Of a stretch of 64,000 nt of DNA, positions 33,434 to 42,852 are shown one piece after another. The notes under the pieces were generated by a model. It saw only the letters and a program-made list of their open reading frames with translations. It had not been told where the DNA came from and ran no database searches. Each line of letters starts with the position of its first letter. Position 1 is the first letter of the stretch. The DNA is from Bog-756 sp963745955 (GTDB lineage: Bacteria > Actinomycetota > Acidimicrobiia > Acidimicrobiales > RAAP-2): positions 317,511-381,510 of the forward strand of contig CAVUZI010000006.1 of assembly GCA_963745955.1 (NCBI GenBank), read 5' to 3'. Made by a program: the position numbers and the translations under genes.

Positions 33434-34186
33434 GTGGGAGCGGAATCCAGTCACCGCCACGCCGGGCCCGGTGGCGATCCCTTGCCCCGTGACGCTGTCG
33501 GGCTACTGGAGGGGATCTGCACGACCCGGGCCATACGCCGCTACCGCGATGAGCCGGTGCCCGCCTCGGTGTTGCGGGACGTGCTCTTCGCGGCCACTCG
33601 AGCTCCGAGCGGTTCGAACCGTCAGCCGTTCCGGTTCCTCGTGCTCACCGACGGGCCCAAGGCGGCCGCGGCCAAGCACCTCGTCGGCGTGGCGGCGCGG
33701 CGGGCATGGGACGTCAAGCGGACCACCGACGGCTACGACCGGGGTTCGGGATCCGACGACACGTCGCCGAAGGCCGCCATGGCCCGGACCATGGAGGCCT
33801 ACGTCGAGCACCTCGACGCCGTGCCGGCCCTCATCCTTCCCTGCCTGGTCCGTCATCGTGCCGCCAACCCCGTCGAGGGCGCGTCCATCTATCCGGCCTG
33901 TCAGAACCTGTTGCTGGCGGCCCGGGCGCTCGGCTACGGCGGGGTGATGACCAGCTGGAACCAGTTGGTCGACGCCGAGCTCCGATCGCTGCTGTCCATC
34001 CCCGACGAGGTCCTCGTGGCCGCCGCCATCACCATCGGTCGCCCACAGGGACACCAGGGTCCCGTGCGCCGCCGGCCGCTGGGCGAGCTCGTCTACTTCG
34101 ACGAGTGGGGTGGGGCGGCCCCGTTCGCCGTCGACCCTCCGGGAACCCGCTTCACGAGCGCCGGGCCGCCGCGACCCCGGGCTTGA
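33434..34186 (+). CDS. Nitroreductase family protein
   Basis: 250 residues, FMN-dependent NAD(P)H oxidoreductase fold. Family start TTRAIRRYRDEPVPASVLRD, then ATRAPSGSNRQPFRFLVLTD (FMN phosphate contacts), and EGASIYPACQNLLLAARALG followed by IPDEVLVAAAITIGRPQGHQ. It may reduce nitro compounds, quinones or other conjugated substrates. GTG 33434 without Shine-Dalgarno. Nitroreductases are frequent in actinobacterial hypoxia/dormancy sets, but this gene is 10 kb from the stress block of this window. Confidence 0.88.
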   Translation: MGAESSHRHAGPGGDPLPRDAVGLLEGICTTRAIRRYRDEPVPASVLRDVLFAATRAPSGSNRQPFRFLVLTDGPKAAAAKHLVGVAARRAWDVKRTTDGYDRGSGSDDTSPKAAMARTMEAYVEHLDAVPALILPCLVRHRAANPVEGASIYPACQNLLLAARALGYGGVMTSWNQLVDAELRSLLSIPDEVLVAAAITIGRPQGHQGPVRRRPLGELVYFDEWGGAAPFAVDPPGTRFTSAGPPRPRA

Positions 34187-34232
34187 CCCACACGCACGGT
34201 GCAGCGTCTACCCCGGAGCTCCGCCCTCGAGT

Positions 34233-35795
34233 TCAGAGCAGCGAGGGGACGACCGCCTCGACCACACTCGGGCCCGGCGTGGCCAGGGCCCGGGCCAGCT
34301 GCTCGGTGAAGTCCTCGGCCGTCTCGGCTCTCGAGGCCGCCAGGCCCAGGCCACCGGCCAGCTTCACGAAGTCGATCGACGGGCGTCCGAGGTCGAGCAT
34401 GTCCCGCGCCCTCGGACCGGGCGAGCCGACGCCGACCCGATCGAGCTCCATGTTGAGCACGGCGTAGGAGTGGTTGTTGAGGAGGATGGTGGTCACATCG
34501 AGTCCCTGGCGGGCCATCGTCCACCATGCCTGGACCGTATAGAGGGCACTGCCATCGGCTTCGAGGGCGATCACCCGTCGGTCGGGCTCGGCCACCGCTG
34601 CGCCCAGCGCCACCGGCAGCCCCTGACCGATGGCGCCTCCGGTCAGGCAGAGCCAGTCGTGCGGTGGGGCCCCGGCGGTGGCGCCGGGGGCGAAGAGCCC
34701 CGAGGTGTTGCCCTCATCGGAGACGATGGCGCCCTCGGGCAGAAGAGCACCCAGGGCCTGGCAGACCCCCTGGGCGGTGAGGGGGCCGGTGGGGCTGCCC
34801 GGACGATCCGCCTGCTGGTGGAGGGCCGACCCTCGCCCGGCCGAGACGAGGGTGGCCAGGCCGCTCACCGCCGCGGCCACGTCATCGGCTTCGCCGGCCA
34901 CCGGGTGGACGACGCACCCCTCGGGCACCAGGTCGCTCGGCCTCCCGGGATAGGCGAAGAACGACACCGGCGACCTGGCGTCCACCAGTACCAGGTGCCG
35001 GACGCCCTCGAGCTGCATGGCCGTGAACTCGGCCAGGTAGGCCAGACGGTCCACCATCGGCCTGCCGGCGCCGCGCTCGAGGCGGGCGGGAAACGTCTCG
35101 CAGAGCAACTTGCACCCGGTGGCGGCGGCGATGTCGGCCACCATCTCGAACGTCGCCCCCGAACAGGCCCGGCCGCCGACGAGGAGGGCGCAGGGCTGGT
35201 CGGAGCGCAGGGCTGCAGCTGCCGCGGCGATGACGGCGTCATCCGGCGCCGCCCCGGAAGGTGACGGCGCCGAGGGGCCGTCCTCCACCACACCGCCCTC
35301 GGACCACGACACGTCGGCTGGGAGGATCAGCGTGGCCACCGAGCCGGGGGGGCCGGCTGCGGCGGCCAGTGCGGAGGCCGCGTCAGCGCCCAACCCGGCC
35401 GTCGATCCGGAGGTGCGGACGAAGGTCGACACATTTCGGGCCACCGTCTCGATGTCCGACTGCAGTTGGGCGTCGTAGACCCGGTGGGTGACGGCGTGGT
35501 CACCGACGATATTGATCACCGGGCTGTGGGCCCGCCGGGCATTGTGGAGGTTGGCCAGACCGTTGCCCAGTCCGGGGCCGAGGTGGAGCAGGGTGGCGGC
35601 CGGGCGGCCGGCCATGCGGGCGTACCCGTCGGCTGCGCCGGTAGCCACCCCCTCGAACAGGGCCAGCACACCGTGCATGGCCGGGACCTCGTCGAGCGCG
35701 GCGACGAAGTGCATCTCCGACGTACCGGGATTCATGAAGCAGGTGTCGACCCGGTGGGCGACGAGCGTGCGGATGAGGGCCTGGGCTCCGTTCAT
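34233..35795 (-). CDS. Thiamine-diphosphate enzyme, acetolactate synthase / benzoylformate decarboxylase type
   Basis: 520 residues. N-terminal Pyr domain with catalytic Glu in VLALFEGVATGAADGYARMA, middle domain, and C-terminal PP domain with EADGSALYTVQAWWTMARQG then LLNNHSYAVLNMEL; the first residue of the usual GDG motif is Ala here. ATG 35795 overlaps the stop of the FAD oxidase gene (ATGA), so the two are coupled. The pair could oxidise a 2-hydroxy acid to a 2-oxo acid and then decarboxylate or ligate it. Acetolactate synthase proper is less likely because no small subunit is adjacent. Confidence 0.85.
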   Translation of the reverse strand: MNGAQALIRTLVAHRVDTCFMNPGTSEMHFVAALDEVPAMHGVLALFEGVATGAADGYARMAGRPAATLLHLGPGLGNGLANLHNARRAHSPVINIVGDHAVTHRVYDAQLQSDIETVARNVSTFVRTSGSTAGLGADAASALAAAAGPPGSVATLILPADVSWSEGGVVEDGPSAPSPSGAAPDDAVIAAAAAALRSDQPCALLVGGRACSGATFEMVADIAAATGCKLLCETFPARLERGAGRPMVDRLAYLAEFTAMQLEGVRHLVLVDARSPVSFFAYPGRPSDLVPEGCVVHPVAGEADDVAAAVSGLATLVSAGRGSALHQQADRPGSPTGPLTAQGVCQALGALLPEGAIVSDEGNTSGLFAPGATAGAPPHDWLCLTGGAIGQGLPVALGAAVAEPDRRVIALEADGSALYTVQAWWTMARQGLDVTTILLNNHSYAVLNMELDRVGVGSPGPRARDMLDLGRPSIDFVKLAGGLGLAASRAETAEDFTEQLARALATPGPSVVEAVVPSLL

Positions 35796-37189
35796 CCGGC
35801 GGGCGACGGCTCGGGGGCCAGGTCGAAGATGGTGCCCGGGTTGAGGATGCCGTGCGGATCGAAGGCCATCTTGATGCGACGCATGAGATCCAAGGTGGCC
35901 GGGTCCTCGAGCTCGGCCAGATAGCTTCGCTTCTCCGTCCCGATTCCGTGCTCGCCGGAGATGGCCCCGCCGAGCGAGAGCCCCGAACCGATGATGTCGC
36001 GCAGGAGTTGACGTCGCACCGCCGGGTCGGCCTGCCAGATGGACAGGTGGACATTCCCGTCCCCGGCATGGCCGCATCCGACCACCAGGGAGGAGGTGGC
36101 CGAGGCCAGACGGCCGACACCTTCGAGGAATGTGGGTATCGAGGCCCTCGGCACCACCACATCCACGATGTCGTCCGCCCCATTGGCCTTCGACACCCAA
36201 AAGGCCTGTTCACGGGCCCTGATGAGCTGTTCCCCGGCGTGGCCGGGCAGGACGTAGACGTCGAGGGCACCGAGCTCGGCGACCAACTCGGCCAGGGCCT
36301 CGGTGTCCTCTTCGAGCCGAGAGGCATGATGGTTCTCGAGGACGATCACCAGGTAGGCCAGGGCCTGTTCCTTCACGTCGTCGGGGATCCCGAGGTCGAT
36401 GCCGGCGTTGGCGGTGATGCCGGCCATCGAGACCAGATCGATGTACTCGACCAGCAGCGGGTCCAGGCCGCTGGCCACGATCGGGGACACGGCACGGGCG
36501 ATGTGCTCGATGTCGGCGAACGGCGCCAGCAGCGTGACGTGGTGGTCGGGACGCGGGTGCAACCGGAGGGTGGCCCTCGTGACCAGCGCCAGCGTGCCCT
36601 CCGATCCGATCACCAGCTGGGTCAGGTCGTAGCCGCTGGTCGACTTCACGAACTTGCCACCGGCGGTGATCACCTCACCGGTACCGAGCACCGCCTCGAT
36701 CCCGAGGACGTGGTGGCGGGTGACGCCGTACTTGACGGCCCGCATGCCGCCGGCATTGGTCGACACGTTGCCGCCCAGCGAGGCGGACTGCTCGCCGGGG
36801 AACACGGGGTAGATGAGACCGTGTTCAATCAGGGCGGCGTCCAGCTCGGCCAGTGTCACCCCGGGCTCCACCACGGCCACATGATTTGCGATGTCGATCT
36901 CCAGGATCCGGCCCATCCGCTCGAACGACACGACCACACCACCGGCGACGGGAGTGCACGCGCCGGACAGTCCGGTGCCCGACCCGCGCCCGGTGACGGG
37001 GATCCCGTGGGCCCCGGCCCATTCCACGATGGCCACGACCTCTGCCGTGGAAGCGGGTCGCACCACCGCTCGTGGCCGCACCGGAGCGGCCGTGAGGGCC
37101 TCGTCGTGGGTGTCGTCCTCATTGATGTCGCACCCGGAGTCGATGTTGGCGGCGCCGACGATTCCGGCCAGTTCGTCGATCACCGTCAT
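35792..37189 (-). CDS. FAD-linked oxidase, GlcD / D-lactate dehydrogenase type
   Basis: 465 residues. PCMH-type FAD domain: RPRAVVRPASTAEVVAIVEW, GRGSGTGLSGACTPVAGGVV, then GLIYPVFPGEQSASLGGNVS and STNAGGMRAVKYGVTRHHVL. The C-terminal part has CGHAGDGNVHLSIWQADP and SGEHGIGTEKRSYLAEL, the His/Glu motifs of glycolate and D-lactate oxidases, and ends GILNPGTIF. It oxidises a 2-hydroxy acid. ATG 37189; the reading frame goes further upstream but has no family sequence there. First gene of a coupled pair with the ThDP enzyme. Confidence 0.9.
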   Translation of the reverse strand: MTVIDELAGIVGAANIDSGCDINEDDTHDEALTAAPVRPRAVVRPASTAEVVAIVEWAGAHGIPVTGRGSGTGLSGACTPVAGGVVVSFERMGRILEIDIANHVAVVEPGVTLAELDAALIEHGLIYPVFPGEQSASLGGNVSTNAGGMRAVKYGVTRHHVLGIEAVLGTGEVITAGGKFVKSTSGYDLTQLVIGSEGTLALVTRATLRLHPRPDHHVTLLAPFADIEHIARAVSPIVASGLDPLLVEYIDLVSMAGITANAGIDLGIPDDVKEQALAYLVIVLENHHASRLEEDTEALAELVAELGALDVYVLPGHAGEQLIRAREQAFWVSKANGADDIVDVVVPRASIPTFLEGVGRLASATSSLVVGCGHAGDGNVHLSIWQADPAVRRQLLRDIIGSGLSLGGAISGEHGIGTEKRSYLAELEDPATLDLMRRIKMAFDPHGILNPGTIFDLAPEPSPAG

Positions 37190-37358
37190 GGCCTTCGCCC
37201 CCGATCGGCGGCCACGAAGCCTTGCGCCCGGCTTTGGCCCGTCATCGCACTCCCCCTTCCGATGGTCCGTCCGTACGCTACCCCGTGGCCCCGGACTCGC
37301 TTCGGGATGGCCCCGTGCCGCCTCCGCCCGGTCGAGCCGGCCCTGATCCGGCAACGCG

Positions 37359-38880
37359 TCAATCGGCCCGAGGCGCCACCCGCGGGTCGACGGCCATCGG
37401 GCTGGCGTCGAGAGCGCAGTGGAAGCACGACACCGGGACGGGATGCCCGGCACCGGCTTTGACGTCAGGGGATACTCGAGGCCGGTTCCGGATGCCGGCG
37501 GCGGCCAGGAGGCCGGCGGCGGCACACAGACCGCCGGAAATGAGCGCCGCGCTCCGGAACCCGCTCGACAGTTCGGCCGGATGCAGGTAGCTGGTCCCGG
37601 AGATCCCCGCCAGCGCGGGAAGCACGGCGACGGCGATGAGGCTCCCGACTCTGGCCACGTCGTTGTTCACGGCCGAGGCCACCCCGGAGTGTTCGGTCGG
37701 ATACGGCTCCGAGAGCCGTCGCCGTCAAGGGCGCGACCGTGACGGCAAGCCCCAATCCGAAGACCAGCACCGCCGGCAACACCCCCCACAGGTACGAGGA
37801 ATCGGTGGGGATCCGTCCGAGCAGGGCGAGGCCGGCGCCGACGACGACCGGCCCCACACTCATCTGCAGCCGGGGGCCGATCCTGGTGGCCAAGCGACCC
37901 GAGCGCGCCGACAACAGCAACATGACCACGGTCAGAGGCAGCAGGGCCGCGCCCGATTCGAGGGGTGAATAGTGGTCCACGACCTGCAACTGCAACGGCA
38001 GGAGGAAGAGCGCTCCGCCCAGAGCGGCGTAGACGATGAAGGTGACCGCGTTCGTGATGGTGAACTGACGGACCCGAAAGACGGCGAGCGGGAGCATCGG
38101 CCCCGCCGAGTGGCTCTCGACCAGGAAGAAGGCGAAGCCGGACACGAGGCCGAGGCACAGCATGGCCAGCACCGGCAGGGCGGCCCAGCCCAGGGACGGG
38201 CCCTCGATGAGTGCGAAGGTGACACCACCGAGCGCCAGTGTGGCCAGAAGGGCCCCGGCGATGTCGACGTGGCCGGTGGCACCGGGGTCGCGCGACTCGG
38301 GGACGTGCCGGGCGGAAATCAGGAGCACGAACGCACCGATGGGCACGTTGACCAGGAAGATCAGCCGCCACGATGCCGCAGCGATCAGGTAACCGCCGAC
38401 CAGGGGGCCGGCCGCGGTGGCCACGCCGCCGAGCCCCGACCACGATCCGATGGCCTGGCCGCGGTCGTCGGGATCGAAGGACGCCTGGAGGATGGCCAGG
38501 CTTCCGGGGGTCAAGAGCGCAGCCCCGACACCCTGGAGCACCCGGGTACCGATCAGGACGGTGGTCCCGGGCGCAAGGGCGCAGGCGGCCGAGGAGAGCA
38601 CGAACCAGAGGACACCCACGCTGAACACCCGCCGTCGCCCGAAATTGTCTCCGAGCGATCCCCCGAGAAGGAGGAGGGACGCCAGGGTGAGTGCGTAGCC
38701 GGTCACCACCCACTGCAGCGTTCCGAGTGACGCATGGAATTCGCGTCCGATGGTCGGAAGGGCGATACCGACGACGGTGGCGTCGATGGACGCCATGGCC
38801 GAACCGAGCACCGTGGCTGTGAGGACCCATCGGCCCCGCTGCGTTCCGACGTGCAGGAGCCCGGCAGACCGATCGCTCAT
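37359..38880 (-). pseudogene. MFS drug exporter, DHA2 family, frameshifted near the C-terminus
   Basis: Residues 1 to about 395 read normally from ATG 38880: ATVLGSAMASIDATVVGIAL, motif A GGSLGDNFGRRRVF, motif C WSGLGGVATAAGPLVGGYLI. Near 37705 the frame changes: the first frame turns into Arg-rich nonsense (to 37465) while the family's end, SGVASAVNNDVARVGSLIAV followed by ALISGGLCAAAGLLAAAGIR, is found in another frame down to 37359. One inserted or lost base around 37695-37715 explains it. The last two helices are otherwise intact. Confidence 0.85.
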
Positions 38881-38974
38881 CGCGGTCCGCCACCGGGGGG
38901 CATCCGTGGTCCATGCGGGCAGGGGCGGCTCAAAGGAAGGCTGCGGGTGACCCTGGGCCCGCCCGCGGCTGCGC

Positions 38975-39127
38975 TCAGGGAACCCGGCGGGGCAAGAGCG
39001 CCCCGATGAACCAGAAGAGCGGGACGAACAGGCCGATGATGAACATCACCCAGTGGCCCTTCCGGAGCGAGATGATCCCGAGCGTGATCAGCAAGACGAT
39101 GTAGATGGCACTGAGGATGAACACCAT
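38975..39127 (-). CDS. Small membrane protein
   Basis: 50 residues from ATG 39127, with GGAGAGGAAAG upstream. Two helices joined by a basic turn: VFILSAIYIVLLITLGIISL, RKGHWV, MFIIGLFVPLFWFIGALLP. Hypothetical; similar short proteins of this pattern are common in actinobacteria. Confidence 0.7.
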   Translation of the reverse strand: MVFILSAIYIVLLITLGIISLRKGHWVMFIIGLFVPLFWFIGALLPRRVP

Positions 39128-39244
39128 GACGCTTTCCTCTCCGTCGGATGTGAGCGGCAACACTCGGGCGGCACCACGCTAATCCCGTGTCACTGGTGCT
39201 GCTCTGATGCTTCACGGGCGGTGGCCGCCCCCCGGCCGGCGCCC

Positions 39245-40966
39245 GTGACCTGGGCCGAAGCCCTAAAGCTGCTCCCTCGTCCGGTCGATAGGTCACAGGT
39301 GCCTGAACACGAGCGAACCCTGGCCAGGCTGCTCGAGGACCTGCCGGATGCGGCGATCGCGGTCGACGGACAAGGCCGGGTCATGTGGGGTAACCGGGCC
39401 GCCGAAGGCCTGTTCGGGCGGACGCGGGTCGAGTCCATCGGCATGTCCGGACTCGACCTCATCCATCCCGAGGACCTCGAGTTCGTTCTCCGTTCCCTGG
39501 TCAGCGTGCGCGGCAAGGACGTCGGCTCGCCGATCGAGGTACGAGTGGCCACCTCCTCGGGCTGGCGGCTGGTGGAGCTGGTCGGTACGCCGGTCCCGTG
39601 GTTCGAGGACGGTGCCGTGCTCTTGTGCCTTCGGGACCTGACCGAGCGTCGGCGCTTCGAGCTGGCCCACCACCACGACGCCCGTCTGCGGTCGCTCGTG
39701 CACAACTCCTCGTCCATCACCATGTTGGTATCACCCGAAGGCACCGTCGTCTCGGTCTCGGGTGCGCTCAGTCGCCTGTTGGGGCACGATCCGGAACTGG
39801 TCGAGGGTCGACCGCTGGCCCGACTGGTCAGCGAACCCGACCGCCCCACCCTCGAGGCGGCGTTCGAATGTGCCGCGTCAGGGGCCACGGCGGCCAATCC
39901 GGTGACCGTCCGGTTGGCCCTGAAGCACCACGGCAACGACGGCACTTCCCCGTACGAGCTCGCGCTGGTCAATCTCGTCGACGATCCGACCGTCGGCGGT
40001 TACGTCGTCTCCGGCCACGACATCACCGCCCAGATGCTCACCGAGTTCGAGGTTCGCAAGGCGCTCTCCCTCCTGACGGCCACCCTGGACTCGACGGCTG
40101 ACGGCATCGTCGTGGTCGACGGCACCGGACGGATCGTCAATTGCAATCGTCGCTTCGCCGAGATGCTGCGACTGCCCAATCCGATCCCGTCCGGTCCGAG
40201 TCCCGGAGCGGTCACTGCGTTCTTCCGCGACAAGCTGCTGATGCCGGAGTTGTTCCTGGCCAAGCTCGAGGAGCTCTCGGCCAACCGGGAGGCAGAGAGC
40301 TGTGATGTCCTCGAGTTCGTCGATGGTCGGGTCTACGAATGTGTCTCCATGCCTCAACGGGTGGACGGGGCGGTCGTCGGGCGGGTGTGGAGCCTGCGGG
40401 ACACGACGGACCGGAAGCAGCTCGAAGAGCGCCTCTCACACCAGGCCTTTCACGATTCCCTCACCGGCCTGGGCAATCGCGCCCTCTTCCAGGACCGCCT
40501 CCAGCATGCCATGGCCCGGACGGAGAGAACCCACCTCCAGCTCGCCGTCCTGTTTCTGGATGTGGACAACTTCAAGGTGGTCAACGACACGCTCGGGCAT
40601 TCGGCCGGGGACGCCCTCTTGCAGGCCACGGCCGAGGTTCTCGTCGGCTGCCTACGCGAATCGGATACGGCGGCCCGACTCGGCGGCGACGAGTTCGGGG
40701 TCGTGCTGGAGGAGGTCGGCGACAGATATGAGGTCGTCAAACTGGTCGAGCGCATCCTGATCGCGGCCCGCCGACCATTTGCGGTCGGGGGTCAGGTGGT
40801 CACCACCACCGTGAGCATCGGGATCACGTTCCATCGGCCGGGCGTCTCGAGCGACCAACTCCTGCGCAATGCCGACAGGGCCATGTATGCGGCCAAGGAA
40901 CGCGGCCGGAACCGGTTCGCCGAGTTCGAGGACGGGATGAGCACGGTATCGGTGGCGACGATCTGA
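39245..40966 (+). CDS. PAS-GGDEF diguanylate cyclase, soluble
   Basis: About 573 residues from GTG 39245; the true start is uncertain (39299 is also possible, and the frame is open to 39053). Three PAS-like domains: ARLLEDLPDAAIAVDGQGRV, LVHNSSSITMLVSPEGTVVS and TLDSTADGIVVVDGTGRIVN. The GGDEF domain begins SHQAFHDSLTGLGNRALFQD and has DVDNFKVVNDTLGHSAGD and the active-site ARLGGDEFGVVLEEV. There is no transmembrane helix and no EAL domain, so it should make cyclic-di-GMP in the cytosol in response to a small ligand or redox signal. Confidence 0.9.
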   Translation: MTWAEALKLLPRPVDRSQVPEHERTLARLLEDLPDAAIAVDGQGRVMWGNRAAEGLFGRTRVESIGMSGLDLIHPEDLEFVLRSLVSVRGKDVGSPIEVRVATSSGWRLVELVGTPVPWFEDGAVLLCLRDLTERRRFELAHHHDARLRSLVHNSSSITMLVSPEGTVVSVSGALSRLLGHDPELVEGRPLARLVSEPDRPTLEAAFECAASGATAANPVTVRLALKHHGNDGTSPYELALVNLVDDPTVGGYVVSGHDITAQMLTEFEVRKALSLLTATLDSTADGIVVVDGTGRIVNCNRRFAEMLRLPNPIPSGPSPGAVTAFFRDKLLMPELFLAKLEELSANREAESCDVLEFVDGRVYECVSMPQRVDGAVVGRVWSLRDTTDRKQLEERLSHQAFHDSLTGLGNRALFQDRLQHAMARTERTHLQLAVLFLDVDNFKVVNDTLGHSAGDALLQATAEVLVGCLRESDTAARLGGDEFGVVLEEVGDRYEVVKLVERILIAARRPFAVGGQVVTTTVSIGITFHRPGVSSDQLLRNADRAMYAAKERGRNRFAEFEDGMSTVSVATI

Positions 40967-41000
40967 CACCGGTTCGAGGGTCCGACCGGTTCGGCCCGGT

Positions 41001-41031
41001 TTGCGACTCGCAGTTGCGACCCGCAGTTGCA
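41001..41031. repeat. 13-bp tandem repeat before the terminator
   Basis: TTGCGACTCGCAG (41001-41013), TTGCGACCCGCAG (41014-41026) and a partial TTGCA. It lies between two convergent genes. Confidence 0.75.
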
Positions 41032-41068
41032 ACCGATACTCTCGGAGGAGGCGGGAACCAACAGCACC

Positions 41069-41102
41069 CCGACCACAGGGACCTAGGGGTCCCTGTGGTC
41101 GG
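41069..41102. terminator. Bidirectional hairpin between convergent genes
   Basis: Perfect 15-bp stem CCGACCACAGGGACC / GGTCCCTGTGGTCGG with TAGG loop. It lies 102 bases after the GGDEF gene stop and 32 bases after the stop of the convergent cytochrome operon. No T-run, so a role as terminator or RNA end stabiliser is inferred from position and stem strength. Confidence 0.7.
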
Positions 41103-41134
41103 AGTGGCTGACCGGTCCGAAGGCAGGATCCCCG

Positions 41135-42124
41135 CTACCTGGTCCCCGCCGCGGCCAGCTCCCGATAGTGCCGCCGCCAGATGATCCGGTAGACCCGGCT
41201 CCATCGAGGAATCGACCGGAGACCGGGTATGAAGGGCAGGAGGACCAGCACCAGGGTCAGGATCATCATGATCGCCCAGACCTGCAGATCCCCATTGGAC
41301 GATGAGTTCATGGGAGGCACCTGGTACCAGAGGGTGTACAGCCACAGCCAGGCCTGGCCCGGGTAGTTGCCCGTCTCGTTCATCATGCCCCACTGGTCCC
41401 CCGAGAGGTGCTGGTTCTGCGCCAGGTTGGCCAGGTAGGTCCCGTCGGCGATGAACAGGAGGGGCTTGGTGTAGTCGGTCCCGTAGAACTGGCGCGAACT
41501 GAGCAGGGCCCCGTCCAGGGCGCCGCTCCTGGCCATCGAGGTCAGCCCGTCGATGATGGTTCCGACCGGCCCGTAGTCGCCGGGCGCCACGGCGACCGAA
41601 CCGTCCTTGAACGAGGCGTTGGCCACCGCCTTCTCGTAGACGGCGGTCCACGCCTGCTGTTGCGCCGGGGTGGCCGCGGTGTACCGGTCGACCGCAGCCC
41701 GTACGCCGGGGTCGTTGGGCAGGGTCCCGAGGGGGCCGATGACGAAGTCCTTGGCCGTGTCGATCGGGTGGTGGACTCCGAGCCACTGCTCGGGGAGAAC
41801 GGCCCGATCGACTGGGCCGCTCCCGACGTGTTGTTGTACGGCGGGCCGTAGGTGGCCGTGGCGACTGGTCCCGTCGAGCTCGGTGATGGCGGTCTGGGCG
41901 AAGTCGACCGGATTCGCCGTCGACCACGACTGCACGGTCACCGGCTTCTCGTCCGGGGACGAGAACACGACAGCCAGGGCCACCACGAGGATGACCACCA
42001 CCACGAAGGCGATGAGGAACTCCTTCACCAGATCGTAGGGCTCGTACCTGCCGTCCCATTCCCGCACGTCGCGGTCGGGTTTGAACCGGCGCCTGGCCCG
42101 GTGGGTGGGAGCGACGTCCGTCAT
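41135..42124 (-). CDS. Membrane protein with large extracytoplasmic domain, partner of cytochrome b
   Basis: 329 residues. A cytosolic start (REWDGRYEPYDLVKEF), helix FLIAFVVVVILVVALAVVFS near residues 36-55, an exported domain of about 200 residues (STANPVDFAQTAITELDGTS, GQAWLWLYTLWYQVPP), and one or two helices near the end (WAIMMILTLVLVLLPFIPGL). No heme c motif CxxCH and no Rieske motif is present. It overlaps the cytochrome b gene by 4 bases (ATGA), so it is probably a fixed subunit of the same complex. Family not named by me; similar genes follow such cytochrome b genes in other actinobacteria. Confidence 0.7.
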   Translation of the reverse strand: MTDVAPTHRARRRFKPDRDVREWDGRYEPYDLVKEFLIAFVVVVILVVALAVVFSSPDEKPVTVQSWSTANPVDFAQTAITELDGTSRHGHLRPAVQQHVGSGPVDRAVLPEQWLGVHHPIDTAKDFVIGPLGTLPNDPGVRAAVDRYTAATPAQQQAWTAVYEKAVANASFKDGSVAVAPGDYGPVGTIIDGLTSMARSGALDGALLSSRQFYGTDYTKPLLFIADGTYLANLAQNQHLSGDQWGMMNETGNYPGQAWLWLYTLWYQVPPMNSSSNGDLQVWAIMMILTLVLVLLPFIPGLRSIPRWSRVYRIIWRRHYRELAAAGTR

Positions 42125-42852
42125 GGTCGCGTCGCGTCCGGTGCCGCGTCGGCCACGACCTCAGGCTTCTCGTCGCCGGCCACGCTGTCGGGCGGATCGA
42201 ACGGCGGAACCACACCGCGGAGGCGGACCAGGAGGACGTGCCCGGCGACGAGCATCACGACCACCAGAGGAAGCAGGACGATGTGCCACATGATCATCTG
42301 GCCGAAGTTGGTGACGTTGAAGATGGCCCCGGCACCGGTCGAGTTGATCCCGTCCTTGGCCTGCGTGCTGATCCACTGCGAGTCGAAGTTCTGTTGCGAC
42401 AGGTACCCGGTGAAGGCGGCTCCGACCGAGACGACGAAGGACACCACGCCGGTGATCCAGGTGGCGCGACGGCGCCCACGCCATGCGGCCATGAAGAACT
42501 TGCCCCACAGATGCACGACCATGGCGAAGAAGAACACTTCGACACTCCACAGGTGCAGCGAGTTGACGAACAGCCCGACCGTCGAGACGTGCCACCACGT
42601 CGGGCCGAAGATGGCCAGCACCAAACCCGTGAGGATGACCACCGACAGGGCACAGAGGGTGAGCACACCGAAGACGTAGATCCACGACGCCACATAGGCC
42701 GGCTGTCGGTCGGGCAGGAGCCGTCCCGGCGGCAGGGCCTCGACGGCGGCATGGCGCACCTTGGCCGTCCACTGGTCGGCGTCCTCGGGTAGATCGGCGC
42801 TCTTGGCCACGGATGCCGGGCTCTGGCGGGTCGGTTCGGTGTCGACGGTCAC
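42121..42852 (-). CDS. Cytochrome b N-terminal (b6-type) membrane protein
   Basis: 243 residues with four transmembrane helices. Two His pairs fit two b hemes: His100 and His114 (LHLWSVEVFFFAMVVHLWGK) and His190 and His205 (MWHIVLLPLVVVMLVAGHVL). The spacings of 14 and 15 are those of cytochrome b6; mitochondrial-type cytochrome b has 14 and 14. The C-terminal subunit IV-like part is absent. The gene overlaps its neighbours by 4 bases on both sides, forming a three-gene operon. It probably takes electrons from or to the quinone pool. Confidence 0.88.
   Translation of the reverse strand: MTVDTEPTRQSPASVAKSADLPEDADQWTAKVRHAAVEALPPGRLLPDRQPAYVASWIYVFGVLTLCALSVVILTGLVLAIFGPTWWHVSTVGLFVNSLHLWSVEVFFFAMVVHLWGKFFMAAWRGRRRATWITGVVSFVVSVGAAFTGYLSQQNFDSQWISTQAKDGINSTGAGAIFNVTNFGQMIMWHIVLLPLVVVMLVAGHVLLVRLRGVVPPFDPPDSVAGDEKPEVVADAAPDATRP

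Noticed and set aside
34233..35795. Acetolactate synthase large subunit (ilvB)
   Set aside because: No regulatory small subunit or ketol-acid reductoisomerase nearby, and it is coupled to a hydroxyacid oxidase.
35852..37462. 536-codon plus-strand frame opposite the FAD oxidase
   Set aside because: Antisense shadow with His/Asp/Gly-rich composition; the reverse strand has conserved oxidase motifs.
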